This document shows, piece by piece, positions 16,558 through 27,161 of a stretch of 64,000 nucleotides of DNA. The notes under the pieces were generated by a model. The model had not been told where the DNA came from and did no database searches. It saw only the letters and a list, made by a program, of their open reading frames with translations. The first letter of the stretch is position 1; each line of letters opens with the position of its first letter. The position numbers and the translations under genes were made by a program. The stretch spans positions 1-64,000 of the forward strand of contig NZ_ALAP01000048.1 in assembly GCF_000280905.1 (NCBI RefSeq), given 5' to 3'. The stretch comes from Streptomyces sp. AA1529 (GTDB lineage Bacteria > Actinomycetota > Actinomycetes > Streptomycetales > Streptomycetaceae).

Positions 16558-16903
16558 ATGACTCAGGGGGCCGGTCAGGGACCCGACGTATGGCACGGCG
16601 GGGAGACAACACACGGCGAGGGGACCGCCCAGACGCTGTCCGCGGTCCCCCGGTCCGAGGGGCCCGGGGGACCGCGCGATCCGCGGTCGGCCGGGGCGGC
16701 GGACGCAGCGCGCACGGATCCCCGCGCACCGATGGTCCCGGCTGCGCCGCGCGCGGCGGCAGGCGGCCGGGCGGCGGACGCCGGGGCGGCGGACATGCCG
16801 GCGGCGGGCCGACCGGAGGCGGGCATTCCGGCGCCGTCCGGCGCGGCCCGCGGGCTCCGCGCCGGACGGCGCCGCTCCCGGCGGACGGGTACCGGAGGAA
16901 CCC
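16558..16903 (+). other. Probable out-of-frame N-terminal region of the metallophosphoesterase
   Basis: ATG 16558 has a good ribosome site (GGAGGGG, 16548-16554) and opens a GC3-rich frame beginning MTQGAGQGPDVWHGG, rich in Ala, Pro and Gly. Around 16840 the coding pattern appears to pass into the frame used from 16904 onward. One extra base (or two missing) would explain it. Alternatively the gene truly starts at GTG 16904 and this is leader. Confidence 0.4.
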
Positions 16904-17941
16904 GTGGCGGACGGACCCGCGCCGTCGGCTCCGGCGGTGGCCACGGCTGCCGGGACCGGTGCCGCGGCCACCGGGACGGCGGCGGGCGGCAGGGACGGGA
17001 TGCCCGAGGAGTACACACCGACCGAACGGGATCTGCCCGTGCTGGGGACCGCCGCCGCGGCGGCCGGCGGCCCGGAGCCGACGATGGTGGACGTGCCCGT
17101 TCCGGCGGGCGCGGTCAACGACGGGGACGGCCCGCTCTACGTCGTCGGGGACGTGCACGGCTACCTCGACGAACTGCGCACCGCGCTCCGTCAGTTCGGC
17201 ATCATCGACGCGGACGGCCACTGGATCGCGGGCAACGCCCGGCTGTGGTTCCTGGGCGACTTCACCGACCGCGGCCCGGACGGCATCGGCGTCATCGAGC
17301 TGGTCATGCAGCTCTCCGCGGAGGCCGCGGCCGTCGGCGGCTACTGCAAGGCGCTGATGGGCAACCACGAGCTGCTGCTGCTGGGCGCGAAGCGGTTCGG
17401 GGACACGCCGGTCAACTCCGGCGCCGGCACGGCCTCGTTCCAGGCGGCGTGGCTGCTCAACGGCGGCCAGCGCAGCGACATGGAGCGGCTCGCCGACCAC
17501 CATCTGCAGTGGATGTCCCGGCTGGACGCCATCGCGCTGGCCGACAGCCATCTGCTGGTGCACTCCGACGCGAGCTGCTACCTCGACTACGGCGACACCA
17601 TCGAGGCCGTCAACGACGCGATCACCGAGGCCCTCCAGCGCAACGACGCCGAGGAGACCTGGGAACTGTTCCGCAAGTTCACCAAGCGGTTCGCCTTCCG
17701 CGAGGAGACCGCCGGGCCGGCGGCCGTGCGGGAACTGCTGGACACCTTCGGCGGCACCCGGATCGTGCACGGACACAGCCCGATCCCGTATCTGCTGGGC
17801 GAGGTCGACAGCGAGGACGGCGAGAGCGGGCCGGACGTCACCGGACCGCATGTGTACGCCGACGGGCTGGCCGTCGCCATGGACGGCGGCGTCACCATGG
17901 CCGGCAAGCTGCTCATCGCCCAGCTCCCGCTGGTGCAGTGA
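16904..17941 (+). CDS. Metallophosphoesterase (calcineurin-like)
   Basis: A 345-residue phosphoesterase with the full metal-binding set: GDVHGY near residue 82, GDFTDRG near 116, GNHE near 152, the VHSDAS strand and GHSP near 290. It would hydrolyse a phosphoester with two metal ions in the cytoplasm; the substrate is unknown. The start used is GTG 16904 after GGAGGA; ATG 17000 is another option. A frame with a better ribosome site begins at 16558 and may be the true N-terminus after a frameshift. Confidence 0.8.
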   Translation: MADGPAPSAPAVATAAGTGAAATGTAAGGRDGMPEEYTPTERDLPVLGTAAAAAGGPEPTMVDVPVPAGAVNDGDGPLYVVGDVHGYLDELRTALRQFGIIDADGHWIAGNARLWFLGDFTDRGPDGIGVIELVMQLSAEAAAVGGYCKALMGNHELLLLGAKRFGDTPVNSGAGTASFQAAWLLNGGQRSDMERLADHHLQWMSRLDAIALADSHLLVHSDASCYLDYGDTIEAVNDAITEALQRNDAEETWELFRKFTKRFAFREETAGPAAVRELLDTFGGTRIVHGHSPIPYLLGEVDSEDGESGPDVTGPHVYADGLAVAMDGGVTMAGKLLIAQLPLVQ

Positions 17942-17947
17942 ACCGCA

Positions 17948-17998
17948 CCCCGTCGGTCCGGGCTCCCCGCCGGGGGCGCGGAGGCCGGATCGACGGGG
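17948..17998. terminator. Long hairpin after the metallophosphoesterase
   Basis: CCCCGTCGGTCCGG (17948-17961) pairs with CCGGATCGACGGGG (17985-17998) with one G-U pair. It starts 7 bp after the stop. Confidence 0.65.
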
Positions 17999-18232
17999 CG
18001 CGCGGAGCGCGGTTCCACACCCCCGCTGATTCACGCGCGGATATCCGGGCAGGTTTTTTCCAGAAGTGATCGGCTGGGGGGCGTCGCTGTAGCGGGTCAA
18101 TTCTGGAAAGTGTCTGTCACGCGACGCGGGAACAGCTCTACCATCAGGGCTTGCCGTCCCGAGTTGTCCGCCTGCTGACCTGCCCCGCCCTCGACCGGCC
18201 GCCTGGGCCCTACGGAGCATCGGGGGATGCAC

Positions 18233-19177
18233 ATGAACAGCGCTCCGCACCTGCTGCGCGAGGACCGACCCGAGTTCGAGCGGGTCCTCGACGAGGCACT
18301 GCGAACCGCTCACCGACGCCCCGACCTCGCGGCGATCGGCCAACGGCTGAACGCCGAGCAGTTGCGCACGATGGCGCTCAGCGCCGCCACCGCGATAGCC
18401 GCCTGCGCCGAGGCGGAGTACCAGCAGTTCGTCCGGCTCCGCGAGGAGCTGCGCCGCCCGGAAAACGCCCCGTCCGTCGCGGGCGCCCCCGTCGCGGGCG
18501 GACCCGCGCAGGGCGGCTCCGACGGCGCCGCTGCCGAGGTGCGCGACCCCGGCCAGGGCGCCGGCAGCGTCGGGGAGCGGCTGGTGGGCGCGATGGGCGG
18601 CGAGAGCCTCGCCGAGGCGTCCGGCGCCGGGCTGATGGCGGTCGTCTCCGTCCTCGCCCCCGTGCTGGCGGCCACCGCAGCCGTCATCTTCCTGCTGCTC
18701 GGCTACGCGCTGCGGATGCTCTCCCCGGAGCCTGCCGTGGCCGGGCCGATCCGCAGCGCCGGCTGGGTGTTCGCGGCCTTCGCCGCGGCCGGGATCCTGG
18801 TGGCCATGGCCGGTCTGCTGCTCACGGCGCTGCGCAACGGCGCCAGTTCGATCCGGGCGGCCGGCGGCGGGACCGGCGCCGATCCGGGCGCCGGCCAGCT
18901 GACCGAGGAGGTGGCGCTGGCCCGCTCCGCCTGGCGGGAGGCGCTGCTGGAGCGGGGCATCGTGCCGTTCCTGCGGGAGGCGCTGGCCGATCCGGACGGT
19001 CCGCGGCAGGCTCCGGCCGCCTACGTGCCACAGCAGCCCGGCAGTCCGCTCGGCTACTCGCACCCCGGGTTCTCCAGCCGGCCCTCCTCGGAGTCGGACG
19101 AGAAGTACTCCCGGCCCCGCTTCAGCAGCCCGGACTACTCGAGCCCCGAGTACGGCGGCCCGGAGACCTCGGGCTGA
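18233..19177 (+). CDS. Membrane protein with two TM helices and a disordered tail
   Basis: A 314-residue protein. Residues 1-75 are a soluble helical region (FERVLDEALRTAHRRPDLAAIGQRL), followed by a Gly/Ala linker. Two TM helices lie near 131-160 and 176-202, and the C-terminus is rich in Ser, Pro and Tyr (SSPDYSSPEYGG). No enzymatic motif is visible. The ATG at 18233 is preferred because GGGGG at 18222-18226 sits at proper spacing; the ATG at 18227 would be too close. Confidence 0.7.
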   Translation: MNSAPHLLREDRPEFERVLDEALRTAHRRPDLAAIGQRLNAEQLRTMALSAATAIAACAEAEYQQFVRLREELRRPENAPSVAGAPVAGGPAQGGSDGAAAEVRDPGQGAGSVGERLVGAMGGESLAEASGAGLMAVVSVLAPVLAATAAVIFLLLGYALRMLSPEPAVAGPIRSAGWVFAAFAAAGILVAMAGLLLTALRNGASSIRAAGGGTGADPGAGQLTEEVALARSAWREALLERGIVPFLREALADPDGPRQAPAAYVPQQPGSPLGYSHPGFSSRPSSESDEKYSRPRFSSPDYSSPEYGGPETSG

Positions 19178-19181
19178 GCCG

Positions 19182-19211
19182 GTCCGCCCGCGGCGGTCCG
19201 CGCCGGCGGAC
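19182..19211. terminator. Bidirectional hairpin between convergent genes
   Basis: GTCCGCC (19182-19188) pairs with GGCGGAC (19205-19211) in the 40-bp gap between the membrane-protein gene and the gamma-lyase-type gene. Confidence 0.5.
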
Positions 19212-19217
19212 GGCCGC

Positions 19218-20396
19218 TCAGCCCGCCTGGTCCAGGGCCCGCCGGATGTCCGTCACCAGGTCGACGCTGTCCTCCACACCGACCGACAGCCGCACGAAGC
19301 CCTCCGGTACCGCGTCCCCGCCCCAGCGGCCCCGGCGCTCGGCCGTGGAACGGACCCCGCCGAAACTGGTGGCGTCGTTCACCAGGCGCAGCCGGCCCAG
19401 GAAGCGGTTGGCGAACGCCTGGTCGGACAGGGTGAAGGAGACGACGCAGCCATAGCGGCTCATCTGCCGGGCGGCCAACTGGTGCGAGGGGTCCTGCGGC
19501 AGCCCCGGGTGGCGCACGTCCCGCACCTCGGGCCGGACCGCCAGCGCCTCGGCCACGGCCAGCGCGTTGCCGGCCTGGCGCTGGGTGCGGACGTCGAGGG
19601 TCGCCAGCGACCGGTGCGCCAGCCACGCCTCCATCGGCCCCGGGATCGCGCCGACCGTCTTGCGCCAGCCGCGTACCGCCGCCGCGATGTCCGGGTTGCG
19701 GGTGGCCACATAGCCCAGCAGGACGTCGCCGTGCCCGGTGAGCGCCTTGGTGCCGCTGGCCACCGAGATGTCGGCGCCCAGCAGCAGGGGGCGCTGCCCG
19801 AGGGGGGTGGCGAGGGTGTTGTCCACTGCCACCAGCGCACCGCCCTCGTGCGCGGCCGCGGCCAGCTTGCGGATGTCGCACACGTCCAGCCCCGGGTTGG
19901 AGGGCGTCTCCAGCCACAGCAGATCGGCCCCCTCCAGTTCGGCGAGCTGCCCGTCGCCGCCGGTGGGAGCGGTGCGCACCTGGACACCGAAGTTCTCCAG
20001 CCGCTCGTGCAGCGCGGACAGCAGGTTGTAGCCGTCCGAGGGCAGCACCACCGTCCGGCCCGGGCGGAGCTGCGAGAGCAGCACCGCGGAGATCGCGCCC
20101 ATGCCGGACGAGAAGACGACCACCTCGGCGTCCGGGTCGCCGGGCGCCTCCAGTTCGGCGAGCGCCTGCTCCAGCTGGGTCCAGGTGGGGTTGGCGTCCC
20201 GGCCGTAGGCGTACGGTGCGCCCTCCACCTCGCCGGGCAGGTGGTAGTGGGCGGCGAAGACCGGCCCCGGCAGGGGCGGCTCGTACGGCTCCTCGGCGGG
20301 CAGTCCGGCGCGGACCACCCGGGTGCCGTCGGCGTCGTTCGCCGGGCCGTAGTCGAGATGCGGGCCGGTGAAGGGCGGATCGTCCGAAGCGGTCAT
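19218..20396 (-). CDS. Cystathionine gamma-lyase/synthase family PLP enzyme
   Basis: A 392-residue Cys/Met-metabolism PLP enzyme. It shows YGRDANPTWTQLEQALAELE, the SSGMGAISAVLL phosphate-binding turn, LLWLETPSNPGL, VDNTLATP and the PLP-lysine segment SVASGTKALTGHGDVLLG, then GVRSTAERRGRWG near the C-terminus. It acts on cystathionine or a related thioether in transsulfuration; gamma-lyase versus synthase cannot be separated by eye. Start ATG 20396 with GAGAGG upstream; the frame is open further but low-complexity. Confidence 0.88.
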   Translation of the reverse strand: MTASDDPPFTGPHLDYGPANDADGTRVVRAGLPAEEPYEPPLPGPVFAAHYHLPGEVEGAPYAYGRDANPTWTQLEQALAELEAPGDPDAEVVVFSSGMGAISAVLLSQLRPGRTVVLPSDGYNLLSALHERLENFGVQVRTAPTGGDGQLAELEGADLLWLETPSNPGLDVCDIRKLAAAAHEGGALVAVDNTLATPLGQRPLLLGADISVASGTKALTGHGDVLLGYVATRNPDIAAAVRGWRKTVGAIPGPMEAWLAHRSLATLDVRTQRQAGNALAVAEALAVRPEVRDVRHPGLPQDPSHQLAARQMSRYGCVVSFTLSDQAFANRFLGRLRLVNDATSFGGVRSTAERRGRWGGDAVPEGFVRLSVGVEDSVDLVTDIRRALDQAG

Positions 20397-20487
20397 GGCT
20401 GCCTCTCTGTCGCGCGACACGGCGGGCCGCGGTCGGTTCCCGCCCGGAGCGGTCGGCGGCCGGCGGGCACCGCCCGCACCGGGCGGG

Positions 20488-21519
20488 TCAGCCGAGCGCC
20501 GCGCGGGCCGCCGCGCCGCTCTCAGCACCGTATCCGCCGCCGAAGAGCACGGCATGGACCAGGAGGTGCTGGAGTTGGTGCAGCGGGACCCGGGCCCGGC
20601 GGCCGGGCAGTGGACGGACCTCCTCGTACGCGGCGAGCAGCACCGGCAGTTCGGGGCAGCCGAACAGTTCGAGCATCGCCAGGTCCGTCTCCGGATGGCC
20701 GCCCTGGGCCGCCGGGTCGATCAGCACGGCCCGGCCGTCCGCCGTCCAGTGCACGTTGCCGGACCACAGGTCGCCGTGGATGACAGCGGGCGGCTGCGGA
20801 GGGCCCGCCACCGCTTCGTCGTCGAGCCGGTCGCACACCCGCTCGACGTCCCGCGCTTCCCGCGGGCCGATGCGGCCGCTGTCCACGGCGGCGCGCAGCA
20901 GCGGCAGCAGCCGGTGCTCGGCGTGGAAGCCGGGCCAGGCGGCCGGATCGGCGGTGGGCCGGGGCGGCGAGGTCAGCGGCAGCGGCCCGAGGTAGCAGGG
21001 CTGCCCGGGAGTGCCCCAGGACGGCGCCGCCGTCCCGTGCAGCGCCGCGAGTTCCCGGCCCAGCCGCTCGGCCGCCGCCCGTTCGGGCGCCCTCGGCTCG
21101 ATCCACTGCAGGACGAGCACGTCCCGCTCGGCGGCGTACACCTCCGGCACCGGGACCGTCCCGGTGGCGCGCAGCCGGGCCAGTCCGGCGGCCTCGGCGG
21201 CGAAGAAGTCGGCGGGGGCGGCGTCCAGCGCCTTGGCGAAGACGGTGGTGGCGGAGCCGGCGGAGCCGGCGGCGGCGTCGGGGGTGGCCCGGGAAGCGGC
21301 GCCCGCGGGTTCCCGGGGCGCGCTCCCGTGCCCCCTGTCGCCCGGGGCCGGGCGCTCTGCTCGTGGGGCGAGCACCACCTGGTAGGCGTCGCAGATCGAG
21401 CCGCCGCCGACCGGGACGGCCCGGACGGCCCGGCGGCCCAGCAGCTCGGCCGTACGGGCCACCGGGCGCGGCGGTGGCGGGGCGGCGCTCCCGCCACCCG
21501 CGCCCGCCGCGGCCGTCAA
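20488..21519 (-). CDS. Fructosamine kinase family protein
   Basis: About 343 residues. It has VGGGSICDAYQVVLA at the N-lobe, an FFAAEAAGL helix and the catalytic loop VIHGDLWSGNVHW. LIDPAAQGGHPETDLAML is the DFG-equivalent with metal-binding Asp. These are hallmarks of fructosamine-3-kinase/aminoglycoside-phosphotransferase-like folds, which phosphorylate glycated amines. The best start is TTG 21519, overlapping the ptpA stop as TTGA with GGAGGCGGG upstream; this implies coupling to ptpA. Confidence 0.82.
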   Translation of the reverse strand: MTAAAGAGGGSAAPPPPRPVARTAELLGRRAVRAVPVGGGSICDAYQVVLAPRAERPAPGDRGHGSAPREPAGAASRATPDAAAGSAGSATTVFAKALDAAPADFFAAEAAGLARLRATGTVPVPEVYAAERDVLVLQWIEPRAPERAAAERLGRELAALHGTAAPSWGTPGQPCYLGPLPLTSPPRPTADPAAWPGFHAEHRLLPLLRAAVDSGRIGPREARDVERVCDRLDDEAVAGPPQPPAVIHGDLWSGNVHWTADGRAVLIDPAAQGGHPETDLAMLELFGCPELPVLLAAYEEVRPLPGRRARVPLHQLQHLLVHAVLFGGGYGAESGAAARAALG

Positions 21520-22010
21520 CCCGCCTCCCGGGCCCCGACGGCGGCGGCGACCTCCGACAGCAGTCCGGGGACGGCGGCCTCCACCATCGCCAGGCACCTG
21601 GCGAAGCCGCGCGCGCCTCCGTAGTAGGGGTCGGGCACGCTCAGCCCGTCCGGACCGCTGTCCGGGTCGTAGGAGCGCAGCAGCCGCACCGTGGCGGCCT
21701 CGGCCGGGTTGCGGGCCATCGCCCGCAGCTCCGCGGCGTGCCCCTCGTCGAGGGCGACGACGAGATCGTGCCGGTCGAACCAGTCCGGTTCGAACAGCCG
21801 TGCCGTGTGGCTGAGGGGATACCCGGCGGCCTCCAGCACGTCGCTCGTACGGGGATCGGCGGCGTCACCGAGGTGCCAGCTCCCGGTGCCCGCGCTGCCG
21901 GTCTCGACCAGACCCTCCAGTCCCGCCTCCCGCACCCGGGCGCGGAAGACGGCCTCGGCCATCGGGGAGCGGCAGATGTTGCCGGTGCAGACGAAGCAGA
22001 CGCGGTACAT
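21516..22010 (-). CDS. ptpA: Low-molecular-weight protein tyrosine phosphatase
   Basis: A 164-residue enzyme with the P-loop CTGNICRSP at residues 8-16 (nucleophile Cys8) and the general-acid loop VPDPYYGG near 126. Both catalytic elements are intact. In streptomycetes the homologous PtpA affects secondary metabolism. It lies 4 bp downstream of the holin-like gene and overlaps the kinase-like gene, forming an operon-like run. Confidence 0.93.
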   Translation of the reverse strand: MYRVCFVCTGNICRSPMAEAVFRARVREAGLEGLVETGSAGTGSWHLGDAADPRTSDVLEAAGYPLSHTARLFEPDWFDRHDLVVALDEGHAAELRAMARNPAEAATVRLLRSYDPDSGPDGLSVPDPYYGGARGFARCLAMVEAAVPGLLSEVAAAVGAREAG

Positions 22011-22014
22011 CCCG

Positions 22015-22386
22015 TCAGTCCCGGTCCAGTGCCATGTTCAGCGCCCAGGAGACGACCGAGATGATCAGGCCGCCGAGGAACGCGGTGCCGAACCCGTCCA
22101 CGTGGAAGCTCACGTCGAGCTTGTCCGCGACCCAGGAGGTCAGCATGAGCATCAGGGCGTTGATCACCAGCGTGAAGAGCCCGAGTGTGAGCACCAGCAG
22201 CGGCAGCGAGAGCAGCTTCACGAGCGGCTTGACCACGACGTTGACGACGCCGAAGATCAGGGCGACGACGAGCAGCGTCAGCGCCTTCTCACCTGAGGAA
22301 CCACCGGTCAGCTCGATATCGCTGAGCAGCCAGGTCGCCACGGCCAGAGCCGCCGCGTTGGCCAGCGTCTTGATGAGGAAGTTCAT
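22015..22386 (-). CDS. Phage-holin-family (DUF360-type) membrane protein
   Basis: A 123-residue protein with four TM helices, starting MNFLIKTLANAAALAVATWLL. The middle LTLLVVALIFGVVNVVVKPLVKLLSLPL is the family signature. Despite the name, chromosomal members in actinomycetes are housekeeping membrane proteins of unknown function. The ATG at 22386 is 48 bp from the divergent cupin gene. Confidence 0.85.
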   Translation of the reverse strand: MNFLIKTLANAAALAVATWLLSDIELTGGSSGEKALTLLVVALIFGVVNVVVKPLVKLLSLPLLVLTLGLFTLVINALMLMLTSWVADKLDVSFHVDGFGTAFLGGLIISVVSWALNMALDRD

Positions 22387-22434
22387 ACTCAGATCGTCGC
22401 AGAACAGCCGCCAGGCCAGGGAGAGGGGACAGCG

Positions 22435-22752
22435 GTGAAGGCATTCCGGCTGGAGGAGCTGGAGGCGGAGCGCGCCGTGAACGACGGTGCGTACCTCCGG
22501 TTCCTGCACGAGCGCAACATGTCGGCCGGCCTGTACGCGCTGGACGCGGGTGCCGTCGACCGGCAGCAGCCGCACGCCCAGGACGAGGTGTACTTCGTCG
22601 TCAGCGGCCGCGGCTCGATCACCGTCGGGGACGAGACGACGCAGGTGGCGCGGGGCAGCGTGGTCTATGTACCGGCCGGGGTGACGCACAAGTTCCACCA
22701 CATCTCGGAGGACCTGCGGGTCCTGGTGGTCTTCTCGCCTCCCGAGAGCTGA
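22435..22752 (+). CDS. Small cupin-domain protein
   Basis: A 105-residue single cupin. The PHAQDEVYFVVSGRGSITVG segment gives motif 1 and VPAGVTHKFHHI motif 2, with candidate metal ligands His, Glu and His. Start GTG 22435 follows GGAGAGGGG. Function unknown: storage, isomerase or dioxygenase-like. Confidence 0.82.
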   Translation: MKAFRLEELEAERAVNDGAYLRFLHERNMSAGLYALDAGAVDRQQPHAQDEVYFVVSGRGSITVGDETTQVARGSVVYVPAGVTHKFHHISEDLRVLVVFSPPES

Positions 22753-22803
22753 GCGGCCCCCGCGAGCGGGCCGATCCGGTCCCACCGGGGCCGAGCCGGT
22801 TCT

Positions 22804-22832
22804 TCAGGGTCGACTCAGGGTCGGATTCAGGG
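22804..22832 (+). promoter_or_regulatory. Three direct TCAGGG repeats upstream of DUF5326 gene
   Basis: TCAGGG occurs at 22804, 22815 and 22827, spaced 11 and 12 bp, with the extended unit TCAGGGTCG at the first two. Eleven-bp spacing suggests head-to-tail binding on one DNA face, as OmpR/PhoP or SARP-type regulators do. GACTCAGGGTC also occurs near 27041, upstream of the Nudix gene. Confidence 0.35.
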
Positions 22833-22937
22833 GAGGACAGGGGCCCGCAGCGGCCCATCGGCCCACCGCCCGCTCTAGCATCGAGGGCAGAGGGTGCGAA
22901 GAGCCCTCGCCAACTCTCAGAGACGGAGCAGACAGTC

Positions 22938-23156
22938 ATGGACGCGAAAGGCACCCTTGCCGGCCTGCCGTGGTGGGTCACGTGGATCGTCATACCAGTG
23001 ATCGCGCTGGTCGTCTTCGGCGGCCTGATCGCCAGCCTGGTGGGCTTCCTGATCGGCCTGCTGTTCAAGGTGCTGATCTTCGTCGCCCTGGTCGGCGGTG
23101 TCGTCTACCTCGTCCGCCACTTCAAGGGCGGCGGCTCCTCGGGCAGCGGCTGGTGA
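22938..23156 (+). CDS. DUF5326 family small membrane protein
   Basis: A 72-residue protein with two adjoining TM helices (LPWWVTWIVIPVIALVVFGG and a second Leu/Val-rich one) and a short basic Gly/Ser tail. Length and sequence match the Streptomyces DUF5326 group from memory. Function unknown. Confidence 0.8.
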   Translation: MDAKGTLAGLPWWVTWIVIPVIALVVFGGLIASLVGFLIGLLFKVLIFVALVGGVVYLVRHFKGGGSSGSGW

Positions 23157-23306
23157 ACCCCGCCCGCACCGGGCGCACCCCGCGGTGGGCGATGGGGCCC
23201 GCGGCGTCCCGCGGTGGGCCCACGGCGACGGCCGTGCGGGAGCGGCGGAGCCGCCGGGTGCGGACCCTGACCCCCGTCCGGGGCCGGGTCCGCGGTCGGC
23301 CCCGGC

Positions 23307-24911
23307 TCACTTCGGCTTCCGCCGCCTCCCCCGGCCGCCGGTGACCCCGGCGCCGCGGGCCGGCGCGGGCCGGCCGCCGGACGCGGCGGCGCCGGACACC
23401 GGTTCGCCGGGCGCGCCGGACACCGGGACGCCGGACCCCGGTGCGGGTACGCGCGGCGGCGCGTCCCCGGCGGCACGGCCGGCCGCTTCCGCCGCCTCGG
23501 GCCGCCCGCGGTCCGCCGAGACGACGAGCGCGGCCAGCAGCGTCGTGACCGGCACCGACGCGACGAGTCCGATGGAGCCGACCAGCGTGCGGATGATCTC
23601 CTCGGCGACCACCTCGCTGGTGGCGACCGTCGTCACGTCGCTGCGCGCGATCGAGAACAGCAGCAGCAGCGGCAGCGCCGCCCCCGCGTAGGCCAGCACC
23701 AGGGTGTTGACGACGGACGCGATGTGGTCGCGGCCGATCCGCATGGCGGCCCGGTAGATCCGGCGCCGACTGGCCCCGGGATCGGCGTCCTTGAGTTCCC
23801 AGACGGCCGAGGTCTGGGTGACCGTCACGTCGTCGAGCACGCCGAGCGAACCGATCAGCACCCCCGCCAGCAGCAGCCCGCGGATCTCGATACCGGGGTA
23901 GAGCCCGTGCACCAGACCGGTCTGGTCGTCGGTGTTGCCGGTCAGCCCGGCCCAGCCGATGAACAACGAGCCCAGCACCCCGATCAGCAGCAGCGACACC
24001 AGGGTGCCCAGCACCGCGACCGAGGTGCGGGCCGACAGGCCGTGGCACAGGTACAGCGTGGCCAGCATGATGGCGCTCCCGCCGACCACCGCGACCACCA
24101 GCGGATTGGAACCCTGCAGTATCGCGGGCAGGATGAACAGCGTCAGCACGGCGAAGCTGATGACCAGCCCCACCAGCGCCAGCACTCCGCGCAGCCGCCC
24201 CACGAGCACCACCACGAACGCGAAGAGGCCGGCCAGCAGCACCATCGGCAGATCGCGGTCGGTGTCGACGACGCTGTACTGGAGATCGCGCGGCGCCTTC
24301 TCGGCGTAGGCGACGACGACGCCCTGCCCCACGGAGTAGCTGCGGGTGGCGTCGGGCGGGACGACCTCGGTGAAGGTGTGCCCCTTGTCCTTGCCCTCGG
24401 TGATCTCGACGGTGGCCTTCCGGCACGGCTCGTGCGCCCCGTCCTCACCGCCCTGCTCGCCGCCGCCCTGCCCGGCGGAACCGCCGCCCGAGGAGCCGGA
24501 CGGCTGCCGGACGTTGGCCTTGCCGCAGTCCACCTCGGCCAGTTCCACGACCTTGGCGGTGAAGGTGGGCCGGTCGAAGCCGACCCCCGAATGGTCGTGC
24601 TGGTGCCCCGGGACGCCCCCTGGCCACAGCACCACCAGCCCGGCCAGCACGGCCGCCGCGAACGGCACCAGTACCGCCGCGATGACCTTCCGCAGATGGC
24701 GGGAGACCGGCTCGGCGGGCCCGTGCCCGTGGCCGTGCCCGTGGCTCTGCGCGCGCCCATGGCCGTGTCCGCGGCCCTGGCCGTGGGTGTGCCCGAGGCC
24801 CTGGTCGTGGCCGGGCCCGTGGCCAGGAGCGGGCGCATGGCCGGGCCCGGGGCCGGGCCCGGGGGCACGGCCGGGTTCGGGTGCGGGGACGGCGGGGTCG
24901 GTGTGGGTCAC
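23307..24911 (-). CDS. YibE/F family membrane protein with His-Gly-rich leader
   Basis: A 534-residue protein. Residues 15-70 are a His/Gly/Pro-rich stretch (repeated GHG), a possible metal-binding or flexible leader. A TM helix follows near 80-100, then an extracellular domain, then about eight TM helices of the YibE/F fold (LLAGVLIGSLGVLDDVTVTQTSAV is the family core). The C-terminal ~75 residues are disordered Pro/Gly/Ala. Start GTG 24911, divergent from the thiC riboswitch. Function is unknown for the family. Confidence 0.85.
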   Translation of the reverse strand: MTHTDPAVPAPEPGRAPGPGPGPGHAPAPGHGPGHDQGLGHTHGQGRGHGHGRAQSHGHGHGHGPAEPVSRHLRKVIAAVLVPFAAAVLAGLVVLWPGGVPGHQHDHSGVGFDRPTFTAKVVELAEVDCGKANVRQPSGSSGGGSAGQGGGEQGGEDGAHEPCRKATVEITEGKDKGHTFTEVVPPDATRSYSVGQGVVVAYAEKAPRDLQYSVVDTDRDLPMVLLAGLFAFVVVLVGRLRGVLALVGLVISFAVLTLFILPAILQGSNPLVVAVVGGSAIMLATLYLCHGLSARTSVAVLGTLVSLLLIGVLGSLFIGWAGLTGNTDDQTGLVHGLYPGIEIRGLLLAGVLIGSLGVLDDVTVTQTSAVWELKDADPGASRRRIYRAAMRIGRDHIASVVNTLVLAYAGAALPLLLLFSIARSDVTTVATSEVVAEEIIRTLVGSIGLVASVPVTTLLAALVVSADRGRPEAAEAAGRAAGDAPPRVPAPGSGVPVSGAPGEPVSGAAASGGRPAPARGAGVTGGRGRRRKPK

Positions 24912-24990
24912 CGCCAGATCATCGCAAGAACGGCCGGGCGGGGTGTTCAGTCCGGGCCGTGTGCCGTTAGCGTAGAGGCGCCTTTGCACA

Positions 24991-26925
<1,935 letters not shown>

Positions 26926-26962
26926 GGCCCGTGCACCGGTAGAGCGGGGGCGGGAGCCGCGA

Positions 26963-27001
26963 GGGCGGTTCGTGGCTCCCCCCTCCTGCCACGAACCGCC
27001 C
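26963..27001. terminator. Strong hairpin terminator after thiC
   Basis: GGGCGGTTCGTGG (26963-26975) pairs perfectly with CCACGAACCGCCC (26989-27001), 13 bp, loop of 13 nt, about 40 bp after the thiC stop. Confidence 0.8.
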
Positions 27002-27161
27002 GGCCCGATGCGCGCAGCGGCGCGGACGACAAGAGTAGTTGACTCAGGGTCAGTGTCCAATCACTTATGGATATGGACCTATTGGGCGATGTTCTGATCA
27101 GATACGCACAGTGAGGAAAGCGGAGGGTTTGGCGTGCCGTGATGCGGGCCAAATCTCCTGC

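Noticed and set aside
16403-19063. Minus-strand 886-codon open frame
   Set aside because: Antisense to the metallophosphoesterase and membrane-protein genes, both with clear motifs.
22015-22386. Prophage remnant because of the holin-family protein
   Set aside because: No other phage genes nearby; this family is common as a chromosomal membrane protein.
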